NCBI GenBank assembly: GCA_947504025.1 | Contig: CANNFX010000001.1 | Coordinates: forward strand, 248,001-312,000 | Direction of reading: 5' to 3' | Length of the DNA stretch: 64,000 nt | DNA from: an uncultured Sphingomonadaceae bacterium | Lineage (GTDB): Bacteria; Pseudomonadota; Alphaproteobacteria; Sphingomonadales; Sphingomonadaceae | In this document: one piece after another, positions 34,396 through 43,031 of the stretch | Position numbering within the stretch: the stretch's first letter is position 1 | How the letters are laid out: each line of letters opens with the position of its first letter | The notes under the pieces: generated by a model | What the model saw: only the letters and a program-made list of their open reading frames with translations | Databases searched by the model: none | What the model was told of the DNA's origin: nothing | Position numbers and translations under genes: made by a program

Positions 34396-35205
34396 ATGCG
34401 CCGCACAATTACTGGCTTCTCCAACCCCACAGTCAAATATCTGCGCAACCTGCGTGACAAGAAACACCGCAAGCGCGAGGGCAAGTTCGTCGCTGAAGGG
34501 TTGCGACTGCTGACCGATGCACGCGAAAGCGGCCGACTGCCCGAAGTGCTGGTGATGGCCGACAAACGCGATCCGCATCCACTTCTGACGGCGCTTGAAA
34601 ATGCGGTCGAGGATGCTGGCGGCGAGATTATCGAGACTGGCGCGGATATCCTGACCAAGATCACCGGCAAGGATAATCCTCAGGCTGTCTTGGGCGTGTT
34701 TGGCGAATTCGACACGTCACTTGCCGGCGTAGATCGCAGCACAACAAAGATTTGGCTTGTCGCACAAGCGCTACGCGATCCAGGTAATCTTGGGACAATG
34801 CTGCGTACCGGCGATGCGGTTGGCGCCGGCGGGTTGATTCTGCTCGATGATTGCGCCGATCCGTTTAGCGCCGAAGCAGTGCGGGCCAGCATGGGCGCCG
34901 TCTTCACTCAGAAAGTAGCGCAAGCGACATGGGACGAATTCGTCCCATGGCTCCGCGGCGGAGACGGCCAACTTGTCGCAGCGTCTTTGCGTGATGCATA
35001 CCCCTACCGCGAAGCAGCTTATGCGGCTCCATGTTTCCTGATGGTCGGTAACGAATCGCGCGGATTGCCCGAAGCCTATGAGGACGAATGCGACCTACGC
35101 GTCACCATGCCGATGCGCGGGCGGGCAGATAGTTTGAACGCTGCAGTTGCGGCGGCTGTGCTGGCTTACGAGGCTTTGGCGTCGCTGGAGCCATCTTCGA
35201 GCTGA
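34396..35205 (+). CDS. TrmH/SpoU family RNA 2'-O-methyltransferase
   Basis: A 269-residue SPOUT-class RNA methyltransferase. N-terminal substrate-binding part: TVKYLRNLRDKKHRKREGKF and VAEGLRLLTDA. SPOUT knot motifs: ALRDPGNLGTMLRTGDAVGA, CFLMVGNESRGLPE and MRGRADSLNAAVAAAVLAYE. It could methylate 23S rRNA (RlmB-like) or tRNA; the exact target cannot be told. I start at the ATG at 34396; a TTG at 34372 would overlap the HPr gene. It converges on and overlaps rmuC by 40 bases. Confidence 0.88.
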   Translation: MRRTITGFSNPTVKYLRNLRDKKHRKREGKFVAEGLRLLTDARESGRLPEVLVMADKRDPHPLLTALENAVEDAGGEIIETGADILTKITGKDNPQAVLGVFGEFDTSLAGVDRSTTKIWLVAQALRDPGNLGTMLRTGDAVGAGGLILLDDCADPFSAEAVRASMGAVFTQKVAQATWDEFVPWLRGGDGQLVAASLRDAYPYREAAYAAPCFLMVGNESRGLPEAYEDECDLRVTMPMRGRADSLNAAVAAAVLAYEALASLEPSSS

Positions 35206-36578
35206 GGCGTGTCGTCATCAACGTCAGCGGCGGTATAGTTTGGCACTTCCTCCAATACGGCAACTTCTTCGATTTCCGCTTTTATTTCGACACCCTTTTT
35301 TCGCAATTTTTTCGCACCTGAAACCACGCTGCGTTCAAAACTGCCGACAAACTTATTGTAGTTTTTCACAGCCCCGTCGAGCCCAGAGCCAACGCGTTTT
35401 AGGTGATCGGCAGCAACCTTAATTCTGTTGTAGAGATCACCTCCAAGCCGCCCAATTTCCTGCGCCTCTTGAGCTAAACTATCTTGACGCCAGACCTGTG
35501 CGATGGTGCGGGCAATTGCTACGAGATTTGTGGGCGTCGCCAAGAGAACTCCGTTCTCAAAAGCAAAGTCCCAGAGTTTCGGATCCGCTTCGAGCGCAGC
35601 TGCCACAAAATGCTCGCCTGGGACGAACATTACGACGTAATCCGGTGCTTCGTCGAATTGGCTCTGATAAGACTTCGCGCCCAATTGCTGAACATGATTG
35701 CGCATCGATTTTGCATGTATCGCCAACAAGTTCTTTCTTGCCTCATCGTCTTCTTCTTCAAACGCCTCTTGATAAGCATTCAACGAGACCTTGGCATCAA
35801 TCACAAGTTTCTTTTGTCCGGGCACGTTGACGATTGCGTCCGGTCGCAAGCGACCATCAGCAGTATCAATTGACTGCTCGAGATTGAAATCAGTGTGCTC
35901 TGACAATCCGCATTGTTCGAGGACATTCTGTAGCGCGCGCTCGCCCCAACGGCCCCGAGCTTTCGGAGCGTTGGTAAGCGAGTTGCCTAAACGTTGAGCC
36001 TCGCGTCGAACTTCCTCCTGCCCCTTCTGCATATTGTCGATCAGTCCTGTAAGCTGACCAAACGCGTCGACGCGCTTGGCTTCTAACTGAACAACCTGTT
36101 CCTCATAACTTTTCAGTTTCAACCCGACCGGTTCGAGCAACGCTTTAATCCGTTGTTCTCCAGCATCTTCGGATTGCTTGAACCGCTCATTCGCACGGTT
36201 GAGAAACGCCTCTTGCGCCCTTCCAAGCACCTGAGCCCCAGTATTCTCAAACTCTTTAAGTAACTTCTCGCGAGAATCTTCAAGGGCACGCTTTTGTTCC
36301 TCAAACCCCGCAGCTTGGGTCTTAAGGGTAGTTAGCTCATCCCTCGAAGCATCTAGCTTTAACGCTAGCTCATCCGCCCGCTTTGCCCGGTCACTCATCG
36401 TTGCCAGCTCAGGAGCCATAACGGAGAGTCTTTCGCCCAACACCTTCTTCTCTCCGTCGCTCTCTTCGTAGCGTGCTTTCCAATCAGCGGCAGGCCGTGA
36501 GCCGGCAAACCAGCCGGCAAGCCCGCCCAAAGCAAGTCCAAAAATTAGCGTAAGAATTGTAACTAAAAGCGGATCCAT
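35166..36578 (-). CDS. rmuC: DNA recombination protein RmuC
   Basis: A 470-residue RmuC family protein: an N-terminal membrane helix (VTILTLIFGLALGGLAGWFA), a long coiled coil (about 35-200: ADELALKLDASRDELTTLKT, EVRREAQRLGNSL), then the nuclease-like core (RGRWGERALQNVLEQCGL, RLRPDAIVNVPGQKKLVIDA, KVSLNAYQEAF, ENGVLLATPTNLVAIARTIA). It limits inversions and recombination in E. coli, mechanism unclear. The last 40 bases overlap the convergent methyltransferase gene. A 48-residue reading frame lies 57 bp upstream on the same strand. Confidence 0.92.
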   Translation of the reverse strand: MDPLLVTILTLIFGLALGGLAGWFAGSRPAADWKARYEESDGEKKVLGERLSVMAPELATMSDRAKRADELALKLDASRDELTTLKTQAAGFEEQKRALEDSREKLLKEFENTGAQVLGRAQEAFLNRANERFKQSEDAGEQRIKALLEPVGLKLKSYEEQVVQLEAKRVDAFGQLTGLIDNMQKGQEEVRREAQRLGNSLTNAPKARGRWGERALQNVLEQCGLSEHTDFNLEQSIDTADGRLRPDAIVNVPGQKKLVIDAKVSLNAYQEAFEEEDDEARKNLLAIHAKSMRNHVQQLGAKSYQSQFDEAPDYVVMFVPGEHFVAAALEADPKLWDFAFENGVLLATPTNLVAIARTIAQVWRQDSLAQEAQEIGRLGGDLYNRIKVAADHLKRVGSGLDGAVKNYNKFVGSFERSVVSGAKKLRKKGVEIKAEIEEVAVLEEVPNYTAADVDDDTPQLEDGSSDAKAS

Positions 36579-36634
36579 ACAGCCCCTCCAAGCCGTCGAC
36601 GAATTACTCCGCCGACTGCAAGGTGTTGGTTACC

Positions 36635-36781
36635 CTAGACGCGCCAACTAACGTCAGCGATCGCTTCTTCCTCAGTGCGGAAACCGCAAGGGGACGTCGC
36701 GACTATCCGCCCATCAGGTTCTATAAGAACCCAACTAACGAATTCGTCCAGCCAACACAGAGAGTAGAGCCGCGTTGCCAC
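36635..36781 (-). CDS. Candidate small protein (48 residues), unknown
   Basis: Reading the minus strand from a GTG at 36781 with GGAGG 6 bases upstream gives an open frame to TAG at 36635. The product is MATRLYSLCWLDEFVSWVLI then EPDGRIVATSPCGFRTEEEA and ending DVSWRV. It has normal residue use: W-V-L-I-E-P-D-G-R-I-V-A-T-S-P looks like a beta-hairpin pair, followed by an acidic helix. It lies 57 bp upstream of rmuC on the same strand. I do not recognise a family; absence of other genes in this 430-bp gap and the clear ribosome site support it. Confidence 0.5.
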   Translation of the reverse strand: MATRLYSLCWLDEFVSWVLIEPDGRIVATSPCGFRTEEEAIADVSWRV

Positions 36782-37009
36782 GAGTCCCTCCTGTGTTTGG
36801 AGCTATGCAATCGCTAAGATGTGTCAAACCGTTGTCGCCGTAACCCTAGCTAAATCCGAAGAAAGATAGGGGTTCATTGAAGAGATATTTAAAACACAAG
36901 GCGATTACGTCCGGAGCGATTCTCCGTATCTCGGATGCTCAGTTTACGAGACCACTCTAGTCTAGCGGAACAAATCGAATACGCAAGACTAGGAAAAGAC
37001 TTTCCCCGA
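36782..37009. other. Intergenic stretch between the small ORF and def
   Basis: No convincing gene. A hairpin CGGAG-CGATT-CTCCG near 36915 and a GGGGAAA-GTC-TTTTCC-like hairpin just before the def end (minus reading, without a good T run) are the only structures noted. Confidence 0.5.
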
Positions 37010-37588
37010 TCAAGCAGCCTTGCGCAGCTTGTCGAGCTTCTTGAGCGCCATTTGCTTCTTCAGGCGGCTCAGATGATCGATGAACAGGATACCTTCGAGG
37101 TGATCCATTTCATGTTGGATGCAAGTGGCCATCAGGCCATCAAGGCCTTCCTCATGCGTCTTGCCGTCCAAATCCTGATAGCGGACACGGCAGGTCGCCG
37201 GGCGGTCCACATCGGCATAGATTTCAGGGACTGACAGGCAGCCTTCTTGATAGGTCGCGAGGTCTTCCGCTGGGTCGAGAATCTCGGGATTGATAAAGGC
37301 GCGCGGCTCTTTTTTGACGGGATAATGCTTGTGCGCACCCTCACCATCGCCGTGATCGTGGCCGCATTCTTCCGGCTCCGCATCTTCATCGGGTTCCTGC
37401 AAATCGATCACGAGTACGCGCAAAGGCACGCCCACTTGAATCGCAGCAAGGCCAATTCCCGGCGCGTCATACATCGTTTCGAACATGTCTTCGACGAGCA
37501 CTTTCAGCTCATCGTCAAACTTTTCGACAGGTGTGGAGACGGTCTTGAGCCGTGGATCGGGAACTTCGAGGATTTCGCGGATAGCCAT
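37010..37588 (-). CDS. def: Peptide deformylase
   Basis: Iron- or zinc-dependent enzyme removing the N-formyl group from nascent proteins. The 192-residue product has the three family motifs [18 protein letters not shown] and QHEMDHLEG, which hold the catalytic Gln, the cysteine metal ligand and the two histidine ligands. A histidine-rich insert ([13 protein letters not shown]) precedes the second motif. It stands next to recR and, across the divergent region, fmt, the formyltransferase that adds the group it removes. Confidence 0.96.
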   Translation of the reverse strand: MAIREILEVPDPRLKTVSTPVEKFDDELKVLVEDMFETMYDAPGIGLAAIQVGVPLRVLVIDLQEPDEDAEPEECGHDHGDGEGAHKHYPVKKEPRAFINPEILDPAEDLATYQEGCLSVPEIYADVDRPATCRVRYQDLDGKTHEEGLDGLMATCIQHEMDHLEGILFIDHLSRLKKQMALKKLDKLRKAA

Positions 37589-37635
37589 AATGTTGCCAGA
37601 TAGTGTGCGTTTGGCGATTTCGCAACGCTGTATCG

Positions 37636-38229
37636 CTAAACCGGACGGCGCGCCCGCAGCGCCTGCGCCAATGTGCCCTCGTCGAGGTAATCCAACTCTC
37701 CGCCGACCGGCAGGCCGTGGGCTAGCTGGGTAATGCGCACGGCACGGTCTTCCAGTCGTTCGGCTATGTAATGCGCGGTCGTCTGGCCTTCCAACGTGGC
37801 GTTCATAGCCAGCACCACTTCGTCGATGCCGCCTTCTGCAATGCGGCCCATCAAAGTATCAATCGACAGATCTTCTGGGCGGACACCATCCAGCGCCGAC
37901 AGCCTGCCGCCAAGCACATGATAGCGGCCCGTGAATAACTTCGCGCGGTCGAGCGCCCATAGATCGGCGACATCTTCCACCACACATAGCGATTTCTGGT
38001 CGCGGCGGTGGTCTGAGCAAATGCCGCAAGGATCACGTGTGTCGACATTACCGCAGGTCGTGCATTCCACCAGATTGTCGCGCACGGCGCCCAGCGCCTC
38101 GACCATCGCGGGTAGAGCCGTCTCGCGCTTCTTTACCAGCCACAATACCGCACGCCGCGCCGAACGCGGGCCAAGGCCGGGCAGCCGGGCCAATGCGGCG
38201 GCGAGTGTTTCGATCTCTTGCGATGCCAT
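37636..38229 (-). CDS. recR: Recombination protein RecR
   Basis: Recombination mediator acting with RecF/RecO at gaps. The 197-residue product has the HhH region [20 protein letters not shown], the Cys4 zinc finger ([16 protein letters not shown]), the Toprim domain ([16 protein letters not shown] and [23 protein letters not shown]) and the Walker-like tail [14 protein letters not shown] start at the ATG at 38229 ([18 protein letters not shown]) with GCAGGT just upstream; an ATG at 38295 would overlap the divergent fmt gene. Confidence 0.94.
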   Translation of the reverse strand: MASQEIETLAAALARLPGLGPRSARRAVLWLVKKRETALPAMVEALGAVRDNLVECTTCGNVDTRDPCGICSDHRRDQKSLCVVEDVADLWALDRAKLFTGRYHVLGGRLSALDGVRPEDLSIDTLMGRIAEGGIDEVVLAMNATLEGQTTAHYIAERLEDRAVRITQLAHGLPVGGELDYLDEGTLAQALRARRPV

Positions 38230-38278
38230 ACCTGCGCAGATAGGGGTTACAGCCCGATTTAGGAAGGCCGCGAACGAC

Positions 38279-39184
38279 ATGCGTATCATCTTCATGGGAA
38301 CGCCCGATTTCGCGGTCCCTACCCTCGCTGCCCTGCATGAAGCGGGACATATGGTGGTGGCCGCCTATACTCAGCCGCCACGCCGTGCGGGCCGGGGTAA
38401 AAAACTACAGCCTTCGCCTGTTCAGATCGCGGCGGAAAATCTGGGGATTGAAGTGCGTTCCCCCACCAGCCTGAAGAACGACGACGCGCAGGCAGAATTT
38501 GCCGCATTCGCCCCGGATATCGCCATCGTCGCAGCCTATGGGATGATCTTGCCGCAGGCTGTGCTCGATATTCCGCCCCAAGGGTGTCTCAACGTCCATG
38601 CCTCGCTGCTGCCAACATGGCGCGGCGCGGCGCCGATCCACCGCTCGATCCTTGCAGGCGATGCAGAAACAGGCGTCACCATCATGCAGATGGAGGCCGG
38701 ACTTGATACGGGGCCGATGCTGGTAACTGCACGCACTCCTGTTGAAGATAAAACCTCCGGCGAATTAACCGAGGAACTGGCCGAAATCGGTGCACAACTG
38801 ATGGTCAGCACGCTCGCCGAACTGACGAACCTTACCGCCGTCAAACAGAATAATGATGCCGCCAGCCACGCGCCGAAAATCGACAAGGTGGAGGCGAGGA
38901 TCGACTTCGGAAGCGACGCGAAGTTTATCGAGCGTCAGGTACGCGCCTTTGCGCCCTTCCCCGGCGCTTGGTTCGAGCTGGACGGCGAACGGATCAAAGT
39001 ACTGGCCGCTCACGTTATCGACGCTGACGGGACTATCGGAACGACACTGGACGAACAGCTCACCATCGCTTGCGGCAAGGCAGCGATCCGCCCCACACGC
39101 ATCCAGCGGGCCGGTAAGCCGGTAATGGATGTCGCAGACTTTCTGCGCGGCAAGCAGATTCCAGCAGGTATACAGCTGGCGTGA
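38279..39184 (+). CDS. fmt: Methionyl-tRNA formyltransferase
   Basis: Transfers a formyl group to initiator Met-tRNA. The 301-residue product begins [19 protein letters not shown] and has the folate/active-site motif [20 protein letters not shown] with catalytic Asn/His/Asp, plus [13 protein letters not shown]. The C-terminal OB-fold tRNA-binding domain follows. The true ATG is 38279, with AGGAAGG about 11 bases upstream; the earlier in-frame codon at 37931 is antisense to recR. truA overlaps its stop by 4 bases. Confidence 0.95.
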   Translation: MRIIFMGTPDFAVPTLAALHEAGHMVVAAYTQPPRRAGRGKKLQPSPVQIAAENLGIEVRSPTSLKNDDAQAEFAAFAPDIAIVAAYGMILPQAVLDIPPQGCLNVHASLLPTWRGAAPIHRSILAGDAETGVTIMQMEAGLDTGPMLVTARTPVEDKTSGELTEELAEIGAQLMVSTLAELTNLTAVKQNNDAASHAPKIDKVEARIDFGSDAKFIERQVRAFAPFPGAWFELDGERIKVLAAHVIDADGTIGTTLDEQLTIACGKAAIRPTRIQRAGKPVMDVADFLRGKQIPAGIQLA

Positions 39185-39927
39185 CCCGTTTCGCACTTAC
39201 TCTGGAATTTGACGGCACGCCGTTCATGGGCCTGCAAAGGCAAGATCATGGCCTGACTGTGCAGCAAACTGTCGAGGATGCAGCCCACGCTATTACCGGC
39301 GAAGATGCAAGGATGCACGCGGCGGGGCGCACCGATTCCGGCGTCCATGCTCTCGCCATGCGGGCCCATATCGACATTAAAAAACCGTTTGAAGCCTTCC
39401 GGCTAATGGAAGCGCTCAATGCCAAAATGCGGCCTCATCCATTGGCAGTCATCCATTGCGAGGAAACCCGCGATGATTGGCATGCGCGGTTCTCATGCCT
39501 CGGGCGCAGCTATGTCTACCGGATCATCAACCGCCGTGCACCGCTGACAATCGAAGCCAATCGCGCATGGCAGGTTTCAAAACCGCTAGACGATGCCGCC
39601 ATGCAAGAGGCCGCTCAATTACTGGTCGGGCGGCATGATTTTACAACCTTCCGATCGGCCCATTGCCAGGCCGCCGATCCGGTCAAAACGCTGGACCGCC
39701 TGGATGTCCGGCGTGAAGGCGATTTGCTGCTGATCGAGGCCGAAGCGCGCAGCTTTCTACATCACCAAGTTCGCTCGATGGTCGGATGTTTGGCGCTGGT
39801 CGGCATGGGAAGCTGGGACGCCAAAAAAATGGGCCAAGCCCTTGCCGCGAAAGACCGGCATGAACTTGGCCTCAACGCCCCTCCGCAGGGGCTGTATTTC
39901 GTATCGGCGAGCTACCCTGACGAGTAA
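39181..39927 (+). CDS. truA: tRNA pseudouridine synthase A
   Basis: Converts uridines 38-40 of the tRNA anticodon stem to pseudouridine. The 248-residue product has [20 protein letters not shown], the catalytic aspartate in [28 protein letters not shown] and the closing [17 protein letters not shown]. The GTG start (39181) overlaps the fmt TGA (GTGA). It converges on the M28 peptidase gene with 14 bp between them. Confidence 0.95.
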   Translation: MTRFALTLEFDGTPFMGLQRQDHGLTVQQTVEDAAHAITGEDARMHAAGRTDSGVHALAMRAHIDIKKPFEAFRLMEALNAKMRPHPLAVIHCEETRDDWHARFSCLGRSYVYRIINRRAPLTIEANRAWQVSKPLDDAAMQEAAQLLVGRHDFTTFRSAHCQAADPVKTLDRLDVRREGDLLLIEAEARSFLHHQVRSMVGCLALVGMGSWDAKKMGQALAAKDRHELGLNAPPQGLYFVSASYPDE

Positions 39928-39941
39928 CTCGCCGATTGCAA

Positions 39942-41654
39942 TTAATCCTGCATTTCACCGCCGAACGCCCGACCGAAGAAATCACCCTTCAGCCAGACTG
40001 GCCGCTCATCCATGTTGGCAACCGAACGTGTGATATCGTGATTGACGTCGGTGAAGCGCTTCAGCTGGGTAAAGTCGATCAGACCGACTTCATCAGATGG
40101 CTTGTGATAATGGTTTTCGAGGAAATCAGCCTGAGCAGCAGCCCCATCGCCGCCATGGCCGGTAACGAGGAACAGCGATGGCACGCCTTGTTGGACAAAG
40201 CTGTACTGGTCACTCCGCGCAAACAAACCTTGCTCAGGAACCGGATCCGGGCTGAGCTTCATGCCAGCAGCCTCTACCGCTTCTGTTATCGGACCGATCA
40301 TCGTGCTGCGTTCCGCACCGAAAGCCACAACGTCCTTCAGTTCATAAGTGACGATCGGCATGTCGAGGTTGATGTTCGCAACAGGCTTGCCGCCTAGTGG
40401 TAATGGGTTTCGTGCCATGAAGTCCGAGCCAACCAGACCCTTTTCCTCGGCAGTCAACGCGACAAACATTATCGGGCGACGAGCCGGGTTGTCGACAAAC
40501 AAACGTGCGACTTCGAGCATGGAGGCAGTGCCAGTGGCATTGTCCATTGCGCCATTATTGAGGCTGTCTATGAGCTCGGGCGCCTCTTCTTCACCGTCTT
40601 TGGGTTCCGGGTAGGTCCCGTGATCATCGTCAATGCCAGTGTGGTCGAGATGCGCTGTTACAAGGACATATTCGCCGGCCAATTCCGGATCGGTACCCGG
40701 AACGATTCCAACCACATTATGGCTTGCGACTAGTTCACTTGTCCCGCCGTAGGAAACCTTCGCAGTAATGCCCATGTCGAAACTTGCGATGCTATCAAGT
40801 TCATCGTCTTCGAACTTTGAGATATCATCCCAGCTTACCGGCTGTCCTTCAAACAGCTTTTCGGAAAGTTCTGGGCTGAGAATCGCGGTTGCCTGCACAT
40901 TAGGCGACGAGCTGAATACATTACCGTTTTCGTCAGCCCAATTCATCGATGTCGAACCAGAAACAAACCGTTTAACTACGGAGAAGGGAAACTGCTCAGC
41001 CGCATTTGGTGTGAACAGCATGACCCGGCCAATGGCGCCACGTGCTGACAGACGTTCGTTCATAGTCGAACGGAAATGTGCACGTTCTTCAGAGTTGAGG
41101 CCGGTTGGCGCTCCGCGCAGAACAACGGCAATTTTGCCTTCGACATCCACACCCGCGAAATCATCCTGCTCGTAACCATCAGCTGCAAAGCCATAACCGA
41201 CGAAAACCAGTTCACCCTCGATCTCGCCACTGGTGCCAATCTTGCCGTAAGATACGAAGTCGTCACCGAACTTCAGGTCGGATGGCAGGTCATTTCCGCT
41301 CAACGTAAGCTTAGAATCTTTCTCACCAGTCGATTTGCCCGCAATCAACGGCACGTTCTGGAAATATGTTCCATTATCGCCGCCTTGCTGAATGCCAATC
41401 GCAGCGAATTGCCCTGCCACATAACCAGCAGCCATCGCATATGCAGGTGTGCCAGCTTCGCGGCCTTCGAGTGAATCGTCGGCGAGAAAGCGCACGTCGG
41501 CTTCGAGACGGTCCTTATCGGCGGTTTCAGGAGCGGCAGCAGCGGCCGCTGGCACAGCGTAGCTGCTATTGGCCGTATCATTGGCAAACGCAGTTCCTGT
41601 AATTCCGCCAAAAGCGGCGAGCGCGATAGCACCCGAAATAACATAATTTCGCAT
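39942..41654 (-). CDS. M28 family exported aminopeptidase with PA domain
   Basis: A 570-residue secreted metallopeptidase: signal peptide (MRNYVISGAIALAAFGG...AFA), a helical N-terminal part (RLEADVRFLADDSLEGREAG), a PA domain insert (about 120-260), then the M28 zinc site: VTAHLDHTG (His), NGAMDNATGTASMLEVARLF (Asp), FVALTAEEKGLVGSDFM (catalytic and ligand Glu), NINLDMP (Asp) and NHYHKPSDE (His). All ligands are present, so it should be active in the periplasm or outer envelope. Divergent from the MDR dehydrogenase. Confidence 0.91.
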   Translation of the reverse strand: MRNYVISGAIALAAFGGITGTAFANDTANSSYAVPAAAAAAPETADKDRLEADVRFLADDSLEGREAGTPAYAMAAGYVAGQFAAIGIQQGGDNGTYFQNVPLIAGKSTGEKDSKLTLSGNDLPSDLKFGDDFVSYGKIGTSGEIEGELVFVGYGFAADGYEQDDFAGVDVEGKIAVVLRGAPTGLNSEERAHFRSTMNERLSARGAIGRVMLFTPNAAEQFPFSVVKRFVSGSTSMNWADENGNVFSSSPNVQATAILSPELSEKLFEGQPVSWDDISKFEDDELDSIASFDMGITAKVSYGGTSELVASHNVVGIVPGTDPELAGEYVLVTAHLDHTGIDDDHGTYPEPKDGEEEAPELIDSLNNGAMDNATGTASMLEVARLFVDNPARRPIMFVALTAEEKGLVGSDFMARNPLPLGGKPVANINLDMPIVTYELKDVVAFGAERSTMIGPITEAVEAAGMKLSPDPVPEQGLFARSDQYSFVQQGVPSLFLVTGHGGDGAAAQADFLENHYHKPSDEVGLIDFTQLKRFTDVNHDITRSVANMDERPVWLKGDFFGRAFGGEMQD

Positions 41655-41795
41655 CGTAATAGTCCCCTAATTTATCCCTCGTTTTTGGCAGATCACAAAG
41701 GCAGGCGCCAGACCCGCTTGTCGGCAAGAATCCGCACTTCGTCGGACAGTTGCCAAGATCATTGCTTGCAAGACCGGTTGCAAAGCCGCACCTAG

Positions 41796-41830
41796 TCTCC
41801 AGAAAATCGCATATGAAACGATTCTGGAGA
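41796..41830 (+). promoter_or_regulatory. Hairpin sequestering the Shine-Dalgarno sequence of the MDR dehydrogenase
   Basis: TCTCCAGA-AA-ATCG (41796-41809) pairs with CGAT-TCTGGAGA (41819-41830), 12 pairs with a 2-base bulge and a 9-base loop. The GGAG of the right arm is the gene's ribosome site, 6 bases before the ATG at 41836. Translation would be blocked when the stem is closed. Confidence 0.6.
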
Positions 41831-41835
41831 GAGCC

Positions 41836-42933
41836 ATGACCACTACTGCACGCCAAATCCTGACCACACTAAATTCTGACAACACAATGACGATTGAGGT
41901 TGCTGAGACCAGACTATCTGACCCGACTGGCCATCAGGTAGTGGTTCAAATCGAAGCTGCCCCCATCAACCCATCCGATCTCGGGCTGATGTTTGCGGGT
42001 GCCGATGTGAAGAACGCCGAGTACACCGCTGGCAAAATGGTCGCGCCCATGCCCCCAGGGTCGGCCGAACGTATGGCAGGCCGTGTTGGTCAGGCGATGC
42101 CAGTTGGGAATGAAGGCGCAGGCACCGTCGTGGCCGCAGGCGAAGAAGTGCAAGACATGATCGGCAAGCGTGTTGCCTGCGTGCCTGGCAATGCATTCTC
42201 GACCCATGTTGTGACAGATGCCCGGATGTGCATGCCGCTGGGTGATGTAACATCCGAACAAGGCGCTTCAGCTTTCGTGAACCCTATGACCGCATTAGGT
42301 TTCGTCGAAACTGCGCGCCGCGAAGGCCATAAGGCGATCATCCATTCGGCTGCTGCGTCCAACCTCGGCCAGATGCTCAACAAGATATGTCAGGAAGACG
42401 GCTTCGATTTGGTCAATATCGTACGCAAGCAGGAACAGGTCGACATTCTCAAGGGCATTGGCGCAAAGCATATCGTTAATTCGTCTGACGATGATTTCAT
42501 GCATCAACTAATGGCGGCGATTGAGAAAACCGGTGCCTATATCGGTTTTGATCCGATCTTCGGCGGCCGTATGGTCAACGACATCTTCACAGCGATGGAA
42601 GGGGTGGCAGCCCGGACACAGGAATACAGTCGCTATGGCTCAACGCAGCAAAAGCGCATGTATGTTTACGGGGTGCTTCAACCTGCTCCGATGAGCATAC
42701 TGCCCGGCTACGGCTTTGCTTGGGATCTTTCAGGCTGGCTGCTGACACCGTTCCTTGCCAGCGCCGGCCAAGAAGCAGTGCAACAAATGCAGCACCGCGT
42801 ACTCAGCAACATAACCACAACATTCTCGAGCAGCTATGTAGCGAAGGTTGGGCTTGACGAAATGCTGACACGTGATGTCGCAGTTGCATATGATGCCAAG
42901 GCAACCGGCGAAAAGTATCTCGTAGCGCCCTAA
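41836..42933 (+). CDS. MDR-type NAD(P)-dependent dehydrogenase/reductase
   Basis: A 365-residue medium-chain dehydrogenase/reductase lacking the structural and catalytic zinc ligands of alcohol dehydrogenases, so a quinone- or enoyl-reductase type is likely. Features: EAAPINPSDLGLMF, PVGNEGAGTVVAAG, IGKRVAC, the cofactor-binding AIIHSAAASNLGQML, and VNIVRKQEQVDILKGIGAKH. The substrate is unknown; a reactive aldehyde or quinone is plausible. The gene has a stable hairpin over its ribosome site and is divergent from the M28 peptidase. Confidence 0.87.
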   Translation: MTTTARQILTTLNSDNTMTIEVAETRLSDPTGHQVVVQIEAAPINPSDLGLMFAGADVKNAEYTAGKMVAPMPPGSAERMAGRVGQAMPVGNEGAGTVVAAGEEVQDMIGKRVACVPGNAFSTHVVTDARMCMPLGDVTSEQGASAFVNPMTALGFVETARREGHKAIIHSAAASNLGQMLNKICQEDGFDLVNIVRKQEQVDILKGIGAKHIVNSSDDDFMHQLMAAIEKTGAYIGFDPIFGGRMVNDIFTAMEGVAARTQEYSRYGSTQQKRMYVYGVLQPAPMSILPGYGFAWDLSGWLLTPFLASAGQEAVQQMQHRVLSNITTTFSSSYVAKVGLDEMLTRDVAVAYDAKATGEKYLVAP

Positions 42934-42981
42934 TCAACAACAATGCCTATGAAAGGAATATGTTAAGCCCTTTCACCTAAG

Positions 42982-43026
42982 CCCCTCGTTGATCTCTCCG
43001 CAAGCAGGCGGATGGGTCAACAGGGG
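42982..43026 (+). promoter_or_regulatory. Long hairpin sequestering the Shine-Dalgarno sequence of the GGDEF-EAL gene
   Basis: CCCCT (42982-42986), GTTGA (42988-42992) and TCCGC (42997-43001) pair with GCGGA (43008-43012), TCAAC (43017-43021) and AGGGG (43022-43026). A bulged C and three weak pairs complete an 18-pair stem with a 6-base loop. The AGGGG is the ribosome site, 5 bases before the ATG at 43032. No T run follows, so it is not a terminator. Confidence 0.65.
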
Positions 43027-43031
43027 ACGTC

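Noticed and set aside
36579..37009. tRNA or other structured RNA gene in the rmuC-def gap
   Set aside because: No cloverleaf, no T-loop GTTCGAATC pattern and no long conserved stem were found; only small hairpins and the 48-residue frame.
42960..43031. Cyclic-di-GMP riboswitch before the GGDEF-EAL gene
   Set aside because: The sequence forms a single long hairpin and lacks the two-helix GEMM core and conserved purines; it may be a different leader type.
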